In this document: piece by piece, positions 53,401-64,000 of the stretch
Position numbering within the stretch: the first letter of the stretch is position 1
How the letters are laid out: each line of letters begins with the position of its first letter
NCBI GenBank assembly: GCA_014549065.1
Contig: JACDOX010000034.1
Coordinates: 1,240,001-1,304,000 of the forward strand
Origin: Cardinalis cardinalis
Lineage: Eukaryota; Chordata; Aves; Passeriformes; Cardinalidae
Length of the DNA: 64,000 nucleotides
Direction: 5' to 3'
Program-made: the position numbers and the translations under genes
Notes under the pieces: generated by a model
Told to the model about the DNA's origin: nothing
The model's input: the letters and a program-made list of their open reading frames with translations, nothing else
Databases searched by the model: none

Positions 53401-56400
53401 CAGAAAAGATACAAATTGCAATATGGAACCAAGTTCTATAATCAACATAATAGGTTCCATGGTATATCTTGGCTTCTTTTAGACTATTTTCTTTCTTGTT
53501 AACAAGTTAGATTGTAATTTGAATTTTGAGCTGTAATACATTCTGAAAGTATGAGTTCTTATGTAAAACAAAGCTGTTACTTTGGTGTGCAATAAATAGT
53601 ATTGTCTTTAACCTTTAGAATTAACCATTTCTTTAATCTTTAGGACTATTAAATGTTGCTGGTTAGTGATTTATCCCCTAAAGGTCCTTGTATTGAGAGT
53701 CATGTTAGTGTAATTAAACTGCTTTCTTTTCCAATACTGTCAGTTTAGACCTGACTTAAACATCATGTGAGAATTGAAAGGAAGCTGTCATTCAGATTGG
53801 GTTTTGCATCCAGCTGTAAGAGAATGACAAAATCAAAACGTTCTGGGAGGTTCACAGCTGTTTAAAAGTTTACTGTAAAAGTATTTTTGAATAATAACTT
53901 CAATTTACAATGCTTATACTTTTGAGGAGTTTTAATTGCATTTGTTTAATTGGGTGTTTTTTCTCTGTGGGCTTTAGCTGTTGAGGCTATTCTTAGCAGC
54001 TGATGCAGAAGGAAAATGAGATCCCATAGGAGTTGAAGACTTTTTGTTCTCAGAACTAAAAGAAGAGAACAAAGATGTAGCGCATAGAGGTTTCTCACAA
54101 ATACATCCCTATACGTTTGCTGTTAGTTTTGAAAGAAATTCCCCTCTTCAAATAAAATTGATACTTCTTTGCAATCTTACTGAAAGGTCAGGAATACTTA
54201 AGAAATATGCTGGACTAGTAATATTTTTNTTCTGTTATTGTAGTTTTTACTACCATTAAAAGTGTTTTTCCAATTTGTAGCATTTACTGGAATATGTCTA
54301 TCTGATTGTATTTCATGCAGTGTGTATTCCTGATTTTACCTGTGTGANACTTTTTTAATGTTGAAGGTTTTTAGTGTTGGAACTTAATGAGTCATCTCCA
54401 TCAGCTTTTTTCATGACTCGAGTCAGAAAGCAGTAAATTGCCTTATCTCCTGTAGCCTTCTTAGTATGTTTTTTCAAAGATTTGAGTCCTGGTGACAGTT
54501 ATTAAACCTAATGAAAATTCTTTTCATTAGGATTCCTATTTAAAAACAGGACTCTATAGTTTACTGCATGCTATATGTTTTATAGCTACATTTACTATAG
54601 TTGTTTTCTAGTTTAATGTATTTGTGTAGATTTGTGTGAAGTAAAAGAGTTTATATTTTTTTAGACTCTTGGGTGAGCACTATCACTCAGTTCCTAGAGA
54701 TTTGAGTAGTTTAGGCTGGAAGACATTTTTGGAATCATCTGGTATGATGCCCAGCTCAGAGTAGGGATCAGCTCTGAATTTAGATTTCAGTGCTTAAGAA
54801 CGCATCTTGGGTTTTGAAAGATCACTATTTGTCATATAAAATTACTTACTGGTATTGTATATGAAGTCTGTGGGGACATTGTAACTTTTGGATCTTACCT
54901 AGATGTCTTAATGGAGGAACAAACTGAAGAGGGAAGGATGACAAGAACATGGAAGAGAAACCTTTTATTACTTTAACTTCTTACTGCCACTTAACTTCCA
55001 GCACACTTGTCATTGGNGTGAAATAGTGCACTATTCTGAGGAAAAGACAAATAATGCATAATCAAATGTATCCCCCAGATTTTAGTTGTGATTGCTAACT
55101 AGCAGCTTTAATAACTTGTATGATTTATGCCATTAAAATGTAGGTGTCTTTCAGTAAGTTAAAATTTAAGTAAGGTTTATGCCTCATTAAGAGGTCTTTG
55201 GAAATAATTTTTCTTTTCCAGAAGTAATTTAATGAAATAAAGTTCCTTCTGGAAAAGAAAGGACTAGAAGAGAGTGATGAATTCTGGTAAGAGGTACAGA
55301 AATGTCATACCTATTTTGACAAATATATAGTCTGCTGGAGAAGAAAATTCAGTTTTCATGTTAATGAAGAAAGTGAAAATCAGCAGCACTGTTAATTACA
55401 TTTTGCTCTACATACATAACCTATATAAAGTGCTAATTAAACTATTAATTTTCAAGTTTATGGTGAAAGTGTTCTTTTCTTGCTAAGGCATTTTTTGGAT
55501 GCCATGTCTTAGCATTATTGTGGTTACTGTATAATGAAAGGTAAGTAAATAGTTGCATGTTCTTCTGGCCACAAACCATTGAAAACTGTATGGTCTGCCA
55601 TCATAACATTTCTGAAATGTCTTCCTTTTTTGCTGTTCTAAAATTTTCCATGCCATATTTTGTTCATACCATAATTTTTGACAGTTTTGTTACCATAAAT
55701 ATTGCATCACTTGGAGACAAGATTAATTTTTGCTGTGTTGCTGCAATTGCAAGGCCTATTTTTAAGGAAAAAAAGTAGCACTGGTTTATCAGTTTAAAAA
55801 GTCACGTTTATGACTATTTGTATTTTTACTTGCAGTGTGACCTGTATCAATTCTTAGGTGTTTTTCAAAAAATTTAGTTTCATGGTTTTGTAGAACATTT
55901 AAAAATAGTGTAATATATTTAACAAACTCAGAAGAATCATCTTGGCTGTTCTCTGTATATTTAGACTGTTGTATCAGTGTGGTAAGAGGTGTAAGAACGT
56001 AGCACGTGATACACCTCAAATACTTTGGAAAACTCATTTCAAGTACTTGGTAAAAAGGGGAGAATCCATACTGGATTAAATGTTAAATGCATATTTTGAA
56101 AACTGAGTGTATTCAATATTTTGGTGTAGATCTACTTTTTACATTTGATGTTAACATTAGTTGGCATTNTGAGAAATACAATTTTTAATGCTTCTGTCTA
56201 AAGTAATTAGTAAGTNTAATCCTATAGTTGCCATCATAGCCATTTTTCTACAAGATGAGTCAGATGAATTGGAACTTTTTGAATATTGTCTGCATTAGTG
56301 AGTTCTGAAGTATTTTAAAAATATCCTGGCAACAAATAATTTGGAAAAATTTGAGTTGTGTAGACAGTGCTTTTACAGTAGGACATTTTTTGTTTGCTGA

Positions 56401-59400
56401 CTTAGTCTTTTTGATAATGTTTTTTTCTGATTTTCACAAAGCTAACTTTTGCTTTCCTGCACATTCTTTGTCTTATCACTTTCTTTTCTTCCTGTAACAG
56501 CATGTCATCCATTTTTCTTATTCTTTTCCTGTTAAGATTGATTTCCCAGGTATGGGTGNCTTCAGAGGTTCTTAATCACCCCACATATTTCTCTCTTAAG
56601 AGTTTAGCCCCGTTCTCGTGCTGCTCAGTTTTAACTAACTCCCTGTTGTCGGCTTTGGGGAAGGGTCTGAAGCAGGCTGCTACTGAACAGAAGAATGGGA
56701 AGTCATATAGTGAGGAAAAGAAGCTTTGAGAATGTAACACTATTGTTGTTAAGCTCTTCAAAAGGCTTGAGTATCTGAAAATGAACCTCTCAGATGGGCT
56801 GGAATTACCAACCAGCAGTGGTTCAGCTACTGTGTCAAACTGCTTGTTGGTATTCCTTTCTGTTATATTTTGGGCAAAACTCATGGACTAGTTGACTTGA
56901 CTTACCTGTAGTAACGTGTTTTTGCTCACATTGTAAAGAGCTGTCTAGGACCTGATTTGTGTGTGACAGGACTGAATTTTTGTTACCATCCAGGACTCCT
57001 CCAGATAGAATTTTTGAATACATCAAGCATCTCATGACATAAATTATATATACTGCTTGTTAACGTTTGAAATTGAGTATTTTCTCTGACAGGAAGTGTA
57101 AAGTTGCTAATTCTGTGTTACAAGTATGGAAGAATTTTTCCTGTGCTGAAAAGTCAAGGGAACATATATGTTTTTGTGCATGCAGCAGTAGGAATAATTA
57201 TAAGCAGCAGCAGCATCTTAATCTTGCAGATGTGTTGATCAAGTAATAGGCAGCAGAAACCTTAAGGCGCATTTATTTATTATCAGGGTCTTGATTCTAT
57301 ACCTGAAATGTTGTTTATACTGTAATCATTCAACACTGAAGTTAAAGCTTAAAAAATGGCAAGTAATTACTTCATGGTTTTTCTTAAAAATGTTAAACTA
57401 GACTAAACAAAAGTAGGTTCTACCCATCTTTGCTGTACTTCAGTTAACCAAAGACTAGTAGCATTTCAAGATGGAAAAAATGGTGAATTGCTAGGAGGAA
57501 GACTAGTGTATTTTTTNAAGAAAGTGTACATCAGAGCTTGCATATGCTTCTGTCCTTTACAAAGAAAACAAGTTCTAGTAACTAGTGCAGCTTTTCAAAT
57601 CTGTGCTTAACATCCTTATCTAGCCAGTATTTACTTAGCCTTGCATTATGGCACTTGTCACATTAAAAAAAAAAACAAAACAACCAACTTGCAGTTTAAC
57701 CTGAGATGAATTAAGTAAGGTTTGTGCCTACTGTTAAATCTGGTGCTTTGCTTTGCAGTTAATGTTTGTCACAACTGTTCATGGTGTGTCAGGTTTTCAC
57801 ACAAGCATGTAGACATGCATGTGTGCACACAACCTGACTAGTGTAACTAATAGCCACGGTGTTTCCCTATCCTTTTGGGCCAGGGATGATACAGCACTTT
57901 CCCTTCTGCTTCCTGATGTCAAGACTGAGGTGTACAAGCAGACTAATAATCAACGTGGTTGTATGCTGATTTGTGACTAACTCATGTCAGTTTATGGATA
58001 TGCTTATCCCCATGGGGCTGCTGATTTTACTTAAAATGTCAGTTGATGTTACTGTGAAAGGTCTGTCAGAGTTAGCTGCATGTTCTCTGATAAATTTTTA
58101 TCGTGGGTTCTATGGTCAGAAGAAGAGATCCTCCTTATTGTTCCATCAATGGCCTTTTTTAGCTGGACTTCAAAACCTGCCTGTGTCTTTTAGTTACCAG
58201 ACCTTATTTTTCCGCTCCACATTAAGCCATATTCTTTTGAAAATAATGTATACTCTTCTTATGTTAAGTACTTTTTCTAGGTTAATATGAGTTACTGCAA
58301 ACAAAGTTGTTGACTTGAGAGCTCTTTATCATATATCTCATGGCATTTTCCAATAGCAGGATATTTTTANAAAACTGTTGGTTCTGTTCTGTCAAATAGT
58401 GGTGTCTGCTGCTTCGAGTGGCTGAAGATAGAAGACTCATGTTTGGCGTCCCAAATATGATTGACCAAACCAGACTTTGTGAACTTGTACAAATACAATG
58501 AATGTATTTTGATTTATTAGTATTTCCATGTAGAAGTCGCTTATAGACTGATTTAGTTGCCTAGTATGCGGATTTCTTTTCAAAGTGTGTCTGATATTAG
58601 GCTCTTAAATCATAAGTGGAATGGTTTTTCAGAATGAGGTAAATTTTTTAAAAATTTTCTTATTCTCAGCATGTGTGTGTTTGTTTACTCAAGAGAAGAA
58701 TACTTGTTAATATTCCTGTAGAAAGTTAAGGAGTTTTTTTTTTTTATAAATTTCGTTTGGTTTTGTTTTGAACTGTGAATTTGTTCTTTTTGATGCAAAC
58801 AGTAATTCTAAAATCCCTTGGAATTGTCTCTGCTAGAGTATTTTGTTTTCCGAAAGGTGACGATTTTTTGCCACTCTGGGTACTATCCTTTGATTATTGT
58901 TTCACAGCAGGCTGGGGTTCATGTTTAGTCATGTCTTGTTGGGTGACTGACCGTCAATTGAATCTTGATCAATTTGATGTGTTATTTGTCTGTTTAGTCT
59001 AAATGCATGTTACAGTTTCTGGTGACGCTACAGTTTTATGCTGGTTTTAAAAGGATGGTCAGTATCTGAACTAACATCAATAGCAAAGTATAATTCATTA
59101 AAAAAATATACCACCACCAAGTTAGTTCAAAACTATTTGAACAATGATGAATTGGTAGGTTGAATTTATGTACCATAGTGTAATACATCAGAACTTGGTT
59201 TTCAATCAACACAAGTATTTTTGAGTCATTAAATCAGTTTGAGTATTATTGAACTTTTAGGCGAGTACTGTAATAAGACCTGTTTGTTTACAGGTAAAAC
59301 AGAAATATTTATTAATTAAAAACACTNGGTAAAGATAGATTCATTTGTGGTTGATCGCATAACTATTGGGGAGCTTTAGACTGCTGCATCTGATAAATGA

Positions 59401-62400
59401 AACTTGGGATGTTTAATCTTTATTATGCAAAAATGTACAGCATTGTTACCTTGAACTTATTTATCCCTTTGATGTTATAAAAACCATTATTGTAATGGTT
59501 TTTGTAATCGTTGTCTTTCCTTGCACTGTTTTTGATCAATGGAAACTTTCAAATTTTAACATTTTTATTTTCATGGAGTGAATGGGAATGTTTTAAGTTC
59601 TAAGAATGATAGGCTGACCATGAAAACTATGTTTACTTTCAGAGAGAACAGGAAATGAGAATGGGTGATATGGGTCCTCGTGGAGCAATAAACATGGGAG
59701 GTAGGGATCTGAAGGAAAAAGGCTTCTGTAATGTAATTTTTTTTTCTTTGGGACTGTACATATTACTCAAGCACTATTAATTACTGACAACTGGTAAAAA
59801 AGGAGTAAGCAACATCAGGAAATAAAAAAACCCCAACATATTTATTGTTTTCAAGCAGCTTTCCCCCCCCTACCCTTGGTGTATCTTTCTTTTACTGCTT
59901 TGACGGTACAAGGCAAAAAAATGATGTGCAAGTTAAGAGAAACAAAAATCAGGGACAAGTGATGCTCTGGGAGTTGTCTGATACAAAAGGAGAATTTGAT
60001 GTTAAAAAAATATTTGGCATTATTTTGGAGGGATTACCTATTCAAAGAAATTATGACTGTAATTGCATGTGGTGAAATGATGTAGAGGTTAAAATTCGCT
60101 AGTTCTTCTTGGTGTGGTACATGAATAATGTGCTTGGTGATCTGCAAATTTCCTCCGAGTCTCTTATTTGCAAATATTCTCTGTTAGCTCTTGCAGCTTA
60201 AAATACTGTCACTGCTAAAATCTATTACTCTGTAATCTACTACTATAAACTAGTATTGTGTAATAGAAAAGTATAATAGTTAGTGCTTGCTCCATGTATG
60301 CAGACTGAAACAGTTTGGAATCTTACTTAGCCAGAGTATCTGCTTTTAAACAAGACTGAAACTTAAAATATTTCTTCAAAACCACCAAATCTAACTAAGC
60401 TGTGTGAACTGTTAATCTGTTGAAAGTGTCGTAATGGTAGTTTAGAATAAATTAAGGTGGTAATTAAAAGAAAAGTAATAAAACTATTTTTCCTTATATT
60501 TTAAAATTGAAAGTGCATACAAAACTCATTAATTTCAGTTGACATTTTAAGTAATGTGAATTTATAGAGTAAGAAATCTGCTTCAAATTTTGAAACATTA
60601 TTCATGATTTCCTTGCATTTATTGAGACACATTTATAGCTGAAAAATAGAAAGAGGCTTGTGCTTTCAGGGATGATGAAAATTATTTACAAATAATTCTG
60701 AAGAAGGACANTGTGAAGTTATCTACAAATATTAAACTGAAGCATAAACTGAGACTTAATTTCTTTTTTTATAGTTGTACTTTTGCATATGATTGCATTG
60801 TACTTGAAAATTTAATTTAAGAAGACTTTTTAAAGTCTAAATTGAATTTAGAAGACTTTTTAAATATTGATACTATGCCAGTTGTCCAGATCCACAAAAT
60901 ACACTATGTGCAGATTTAAAGTGTGTATTTACTTCAGTTCTTAACAGTGATTATTGGTCTTGCTTTCTAAGTTTTGTGTTACAACTTGATTTTAAACTTA
61001 ATACTTTTAGAAATAAATTGTATAATCCCCAAAAAAGTTATAGTAACACTGAACTGCTACTTTAAAGCTTGCATAGCAAATAAGTGTAGCATTTATTTCT
61101 GCAGAGGCTTGATTTTAAGTTCACTCATCATAGAGATTTTGNTTTTTTTCACAGCATATTAACTCCATTAGTGCAACCAAAATAATTGACCCCAAAACCT
61201 TACAGTAGACCATTAAATAGTAGAACTTTATTTCTTGACAGTAGCATCCTTTCTTAATATTTCTATTGGAATTGTAATTTTATTTTTAACTTGCCTTTAC
61301 CTGTGCCATTTGCAACTTTTTGTAATGACGGGACGGAGGGAGCTGGAATATCTCTAATAACTGAAATACCTGAATGATAATTTTCTTAGAAAGCAGAGTA
61401 CCTCTATGACAGATTTAGTAAGTGCTGATTTGTGCAGAACTGCTCATTTTTACCACTTTCTGTGGCAATTTCTGAGAGAATATGTATCCCTCATCAAAGC
61501 CTTTAATTGGATCTGTAGTGCTAAGTGCGGATTATGAACTTTAATATGTAAAAAAGGGACTTTTTTGGAGAACAGTCTCTGCATTGATGGACTTTCTTGT
61601 TGGGTGCATTTCAGACATTTAGAGTGGACTTTTTCAGCCCTTCAGTTTTCAGAAAAGGACTTTTTTTTAGTGTCTGCATTGCAGCATGANCACTAATAAC
61701 TGCTTTCCATCTGTTGCTGAGCACGGTCCTGTAAATGAACTCCTCGCATCAGTGTCCCACCAAAAAGAAAGAACAATTAAGTGGTTAGCTCTTAGGGTCT
61801 ACTGTGGAGATAGGAAGATTTTGGAGGGGCTTTGAGTTACAGCTAATCTATTGTAGTGGCCTCTTGCTGAAAGTATGCAGGGCCCCACTCTCTGCTTGCA
61901 TTATANTCTGTAGTTTTGCTCCTTTCAGATCTGACTCTGCCTGAAACAGGATCAGAATTCTAGAGGTTTGATAGTATGATTTGCTGTATGCCACCCTGGG
62001 TACGTTTGTATGATATGGAGCGTGAGAACTTTGTGGCAGTTGGCAGATAAGTGACAGTACCTGTGAGTGGCCGCCTGGCTCAGTTTAATTAGGCTGATAA
62101 GCAAACCAATAGGAAGTAATTAAGCATTTAGTTAATGGCACTACTGCATGCACCAAGTGCTGCTAACATTGTAATAGTCCCGCAGAGTGCCTCTGAGAAT
62201 AAAGGTTTCTCCTTATATTGGCAGTCTAGACTTCTTTTCCTTCTGTATCTAACTGAATGGGTGACAGTAAAAAACCATTTTAGAGCAAATGCTCCTGTAA
62301 TTTTCTTGAATTGTAGCCCAGCCTTCTACCTCCTTCATGAGCTGACCATGTGTACGGATAGGTAAGATGCATCCAACATGAGTGTACCTTTGCTTTGACT

Positions 62401-63980
62401 CAATGTTATAGGGAGGGGTCTATGAGTTGTTTCGTTACTAAGCTCAAAGACTTCTGCTTTTCAAAATTACAGGATTTCTGTCACTTGTAGTAAACTTGTT
62501 TAGCACTTCTCATGTAAGTGAGAAGTGTAGCGTGCATTGTTTTTGCTAAGGGGTTTGTGATTGGCCTAACNTATATATGATCAAATCCAGGTCTTCAATT
62601 TTAGCAGCAATATCTTGAATGCCGTGGTTTCACTGGTTGCTGTGACATGGTGTCCTCAAGGCAAATAATTGAGATGTAGTTGTGCATGCCTGCAGATAGT
62701 CACAGTACTGTATCTGTGCCAAGTGGCCTCCTTTGAATGATGTGTAGGTACATTATTAAAAAAGTGCAGTTGTGGTGAGAAGTGAGAGGGTTTATTTTTA
62801 AGATGTAAACAACAGTTTATTAGTCTAGCAACATGTCAGATTTCTTTATATTATGAAAATGTATACTTAAAGTGTACACTAAATGCCAAAGGTATGCTTT
62901 CTTCCATTACTGCATTTTGGACACATGCTTTGGGCTGAAGAGGATGGATTTTTGTGGGGAATGGGAGGAATGCATCAACACCAGCCTTGAAGTTGATATT
63001 TCTTAATAGTAAGGTGTGAGGTAGATAATCAGGGTGTTTTCTTATAGCAACACATGAAAAGACAATTAAGGCATTTTTACCTATGTGTTCAGTAGGTGAG
63101 TGAGTACTGGCAGAGTGGTACTTCTTAGTGTAATATTACAGCTAAATGATCTCCTCAGAATATGTTTTCAAGATTTCCTTCTAGCTCTTTGATTCAGACT
63201 TTGGGAGGAGATTGTTCTGTCTTTTCAAGTTCTAACAAAACTACTTAGTTTTCTGGTACTTAATACCGTAAGAAATTACAAATAAATGCAAGATGTTATT
63301 TATTCTATATTGCAAATAATTTATTGTGAAGTTGAGTACCATCTCTGTTATTGCTGTTAGACCTTTAGTCTAATCTACTGTACACTATATCAATTAACAT
63401 ACTACCAGTAGAAGACTTCTTTCATCTGTTAAGATCCCTAAAGAGCCAAGGTGCCTTATAGCTGCCAATATCTGTAAAATCAGTTGAGATTTTTGCAAAT
63501 TTGTGGTGTGCGTACTCCATGTAGATGCAATATGAACATTTTGGTTCCTGCACAGAAACTGTACAGCTATATTTAGCTGTAAACGTTGGGATTTTCAAAT
63601 ACATGAGGCAAATTATGTAATGCAGAATAATAGAGATTATTTAAAATCTGTTTAAAAGCAGATGATTGAGATAAATGTACAGTCTCAAAGAATATATTTT
63701 TTCCAAGTATTTGAAGTCTTGTACATTTGACTTTTTAAATATTGTAAATTGTTTGTTTGTTTTTGTAAAATTAAGATAGGACAGCTCTAAGTATAGATTG
63801 TTTTGCATAGATGCGTTTAGCCCAGCACCTGCTGGTAACCAAGGCCCTCCTCCAATGATGGGTATGAATATGAACAACAGAGGAACTTTACCTGGCCCTG
63901 CAATGGGTCCTGGTCCTTCCATGGGACCAGAAGGAGCTGCAAATATGGGAACACCAATGATGCCAGATAATGGAACAGTG
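32078..63980 (+). CDS. PSPC1: Paraspeckle component 1, 8 coding exons, 3' incomplete
   Basis: PSPC1 is a nuclear DBHS-family protein (with NONO and SFPQ) that dimerises, binds RNA and is part of paraspeckles built on NEAT1 RNA in mammals; it also takes part in transcription and splicing control. Eight exons join in phase to 466 codons. RRM1 is about residues 85-157 (RNP2 LFVGNL 87-92, RNP1 RGFGFIRL 120-127). RRM2 is about 159-240 (LTVKNL 161-166, GKGFVEF 200-206). The NOPS segment is about 230-285, followed by an Arg/Glu-rich coiled coil to about 380 and a Met/Gly/Pro tail. The diagnostic block [15 protein letters not shown] (65-79) and the tail [11 protein letters not shown] fit PSPC1, not NONO or SFPQ (family knowledge). 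The first ATG of the CpG island (32078, G at -3 and +4) is taken as start. The family is usually about 520 residues, so the last exon(s) are outside the window. Confidence 0.97.
32800..32826 (-). mobile_element. Possible CR1 3' tip in PSPC1 intron 1
   Basis: A short match to the reverse CR1 end, 'aaaatcatagaattg', followed by 'aaaaggttg'. It is too short to be certain. Confidence 0.3.
33858..33930. repeat. T/G low-complexity tract in PSPC1 intron 1
   Basis: Repeated 'tttgtttgttgg' and 'gggtttttt' units on the plus strand, about 160-230 nt before exon 2. Confidence 0.7.
34088..34389 (+). CDS. PSPC1: PSPC1 exon 2: rest of RRM1 and most of RRM2
   Basis: This 302-nt exon encodes residues 128-227 plus two bases of codon 228. 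It begins [15 protein letters not shown], completing RRM1, runs through [20 protein letters not shown] (RRM2 RNP2) and ends after GKGFVEF (RNP1) and AFLLT. The acceptor is a weak pyrimidine tract ending in TATAAAG; the donor is a strong GTAAGT. A G-run lies 67 nt upstream of the acceptor. The phase with exons 1 and 3 fits exactly. Confidence 0.96.
34390..36923 (+). other. PSPC1: PSPC1 intron 2 (2,534 bp)
   Basis: GT...AG intron of unique-looking AT-rich sequence. No repeat family or extra exon was recognised. Confidence 0.85.
36924..37019 (+). CDS. PSPC1: PSPC1 exon 3: NOPS segment
   Basis: This 96-nt exon carries residues [20 protein letters not shown] and on to QQYHK (229-260, both ends split within codons). 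It is the first part of the NOPS region, which in DBHS proteins wraps over the partner's RRM2 in the dimer. The acceptor TTTTTCCAG and donor GTAAGT are both strong. Confidence 0.96.
37020..38018 (+). other. PSPC1: PSPC1 intron 3 (999 bp)
   Basis: GT...AG intron. Nothing recognisable inside. Confidence 0.85.
38019..38215 (+). CDS. PSPC1: PSPC1 exon 4: NOPS end and start of coiled coil
   Basis: This 197-nt exon encodes residues 261-325 and the first base of codon 326. It starts [20 protein letters not shown], finishing NOPS, then enters the charged helix ([20 protein letters not shown]) that forms the DBHS coiled coil used for dimer and oligomer formation. The acceptor is TTTATTAG and the donor GTAAAA. 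Confidence 0.96.
38216..42148 (+). other. PSPC1: PSPC1 intron 4 (3,933 bp)
   Basis: GT...AG intron. Its main content is the minus-strand solo LTR at 39643-39983. At 38,515-38,640 a short motif, 'aaggtcttat(g/a)cagag', recurs with spacers as an imperfect local duplication. An open frame at 41,030-41,374 has no recognisable domain and is probably chance. Confidence 0.85.
39643..39983 (-). mobile_element. Solo LTR of an endogenous retrovirus (class II/ERVK-like), in PSPC1 intron 4
   Basis: The 341-bp element starts TG and ends CA and is flanked by a perfect 6-bp target duplication, CAGGAT (39637-39642 and 39984-39989). Read on the minus strand it has a TATA box (CTATATAAA, near 39757-39765) followed about 20 bp later by AATAAA (39735-39740), the usual LTR promoter and poly(A) order. 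A 6-bp duplication is typical of ERVK/beta- and alpharetrovirus-like elements. No internal viral genes are present. It lies antisense to PSPC1. Confidence 0.75.
42149..42233 (+). CDS. PSPC1: PSPC1 exon 5: coiled coil
   Basis: This 85-nt exon encodes residues 326-354 with both end codons split: [20 protein letters not shown] then KRKQIQL. It is pure Arg/Glu/Leu helix, matching the DBHS coiled coil. The acceptor is CCTGTTAG and the donor GTATTT. Confidence 0.95.
42234..43118 (+). other. PSPC1: PSPC1 intron 5 (885 bp)
   Basis: GT...AG intron, AT-rich and unique-looking. The branch-point candidate is at 43095. Confidence 0.85.
43119..43227 (+). CDS. PSPC1: PSPC1 exon 6: end of coiled coil
   Basis: This 109-nt exon encodes residues 355-390 after completing codon 354: [20 protein letters not shown], ending [13 protein letters not shown] on a codon boundary. 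The pyrimidine tract before the acceptor (ACCCTAG) is poor. A good branch-point match, CTGAC, has its A at 43095, 23 nt before the intron end. The donor is a strong GTAAGT and opens a 16.4-kb intron. Confidence 0.95.
50451..50750 (-). mobile_element. CR1 LINE fragment in PSPC1 intron 6
   Basis: A reverse-orientation CR1 with the typical blocks 'gatggggcatccaccacct', 'gggcaacttgttccagt' and 'caccccatgtcctgtcac'. An A-run of about 18 bases (50,641-50,658) has expanded inside it. Confidence 0.85.
54705..54778 (-). mobile_element. Short CR1 remnant in PSPC1 intron 6
   Basis: The segment 'aggctggaagacatttttgg', then 'aatcatctggtatgatgccc' and 'gctcagagtagggatcagct', resembles the reverse 3' region of a CR1 subfamily. 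Old and diverged. Confidence 0.55.
59643..59700 (+). CDS. PSPC1: PSPC1 exon 7: Met/Gly-rich linker
   Basis: This 58-nt exon encodes residues 391-409, [19 protein letters not shown], plus the first base of codon 410. The acceptor is TTTACTTTCAG and the donor GTAGGG. It continues the reading frame of exon 6 exactly and matches the known PSPC1 order after the FKPN block. Confidence 0.94.
59701..63810 (+). other. PSPC1: PSPC1 intron 7 (4,110 bp)
   Basis: GT...AG intron. It contains a short direct repeat at about 60,810-60,866, a C-run near 59,863-59,870, and a denser, unique segment with TAATTA sites at about 61,980-62,230. No extra exon was recognised. Confidence 0.8.
63811..63980 (+). CDS. PSPC1: PSPC1 exon 8: Pro/Gly/Met-rich tail (last exon in window)
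   Basis: This 170-nt exon encodes residues 410-466: [20 protein letters not shown] and on, ending MMPDNGTV on a codon boundary before the donor GTAATG at 63981. This low-complexity tail is expected to be disordered. In known PSPC1 proteins about 60 residues follow, ending in a basic nuclear-localisation stretch; they are not in this window. Confidence 0.93.
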
Positions 63981-64000
63981 GTAATGTATCACAAATTTAA

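Larger units (their letters stand above)
43228..59642 (+). other. PSPC1: PSPC1 intron 6 (16,415 bp)
   Basis: The largest intron in the window. Two CR1 remnants (about 50,451-50,750 and 54,705-54,778) are the only mobile-element fragments I recognise. The rest is AT-rich unique sequence with many homeodomain-like TAAT motifs (for example 46,240-46,700) and an 11-bp perfect hairpin at 59479-59503. None of the short open frames looks coding. Confidence 0.8.

Overview
The window reads as nuclear DNA from a bird. The repeats are dominated by CR1 LINE fragments with the typical ATTCTGTG-like 3' tip, plus solo LTRs of avian endogenous-retrovirus type. The background is AT-rich, and the only convincing gene is an intron-rich vertebrate one. 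Single N bases are scattered through the whole window and look like ambiguous base calls, not assembly gaps.

The gene is PSPC1 (paraspeckle component 1), a DBHS-family RNA-binding protein, on the + strand. It starts in a CpG island (about 31,640-32,660). Eight coding exons can be joined with GT/AG boundaries and consistent phase: 32078-32458, 34088-34389, 36924-37019, 38019-38215, 42149-42233, 43119-43227, 59643-59700 and 63811-63980. They give 466 codons covering the N-terminus, RRM1, RRM2, NOPS, coiled coil and most of the Gly/Pro/Met-rich tail. The final exon(s), about 60 residues judged from the known family length, lie beyond the right edge. Intron 6 is 16.4 kb and almost repeat-free.

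The left half (1 to about 31,600) is intergenic. I see no convincing exon there. It holds CR1 fragments on both strands, one of them split by a nested 635-bp insertion, four LTR-like elements, AT-rich and purine-rich simple or tandem repeats, and two unexplained GC-rich segments. One of these has a short minus-strand ORF with protein-like composition. A CR1 3' end stops only about 450 bp upstream of the PSPC1 ATG, at the edge of the CpG island. Within the gene, intron 4 carries a clean 341-bp minus-strand solo LTR with TG...CA ends and a 6-bp target duplication. CR1 pieces lie in introns 1 and 6.

I found no tRNA, rRNA or CRISPR, and no bacterial-type operons. Most long open frames outside PSPC1 are chance frames or repeat-derived. 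The most interesting leads are non-coding: the nested insertion, the intronic LTR, the duplicated purine-rich block at 28.5-29.0 kb, possible conserved regulatory segments in introns 6 and 7, and the unidentified GC-rich islands.
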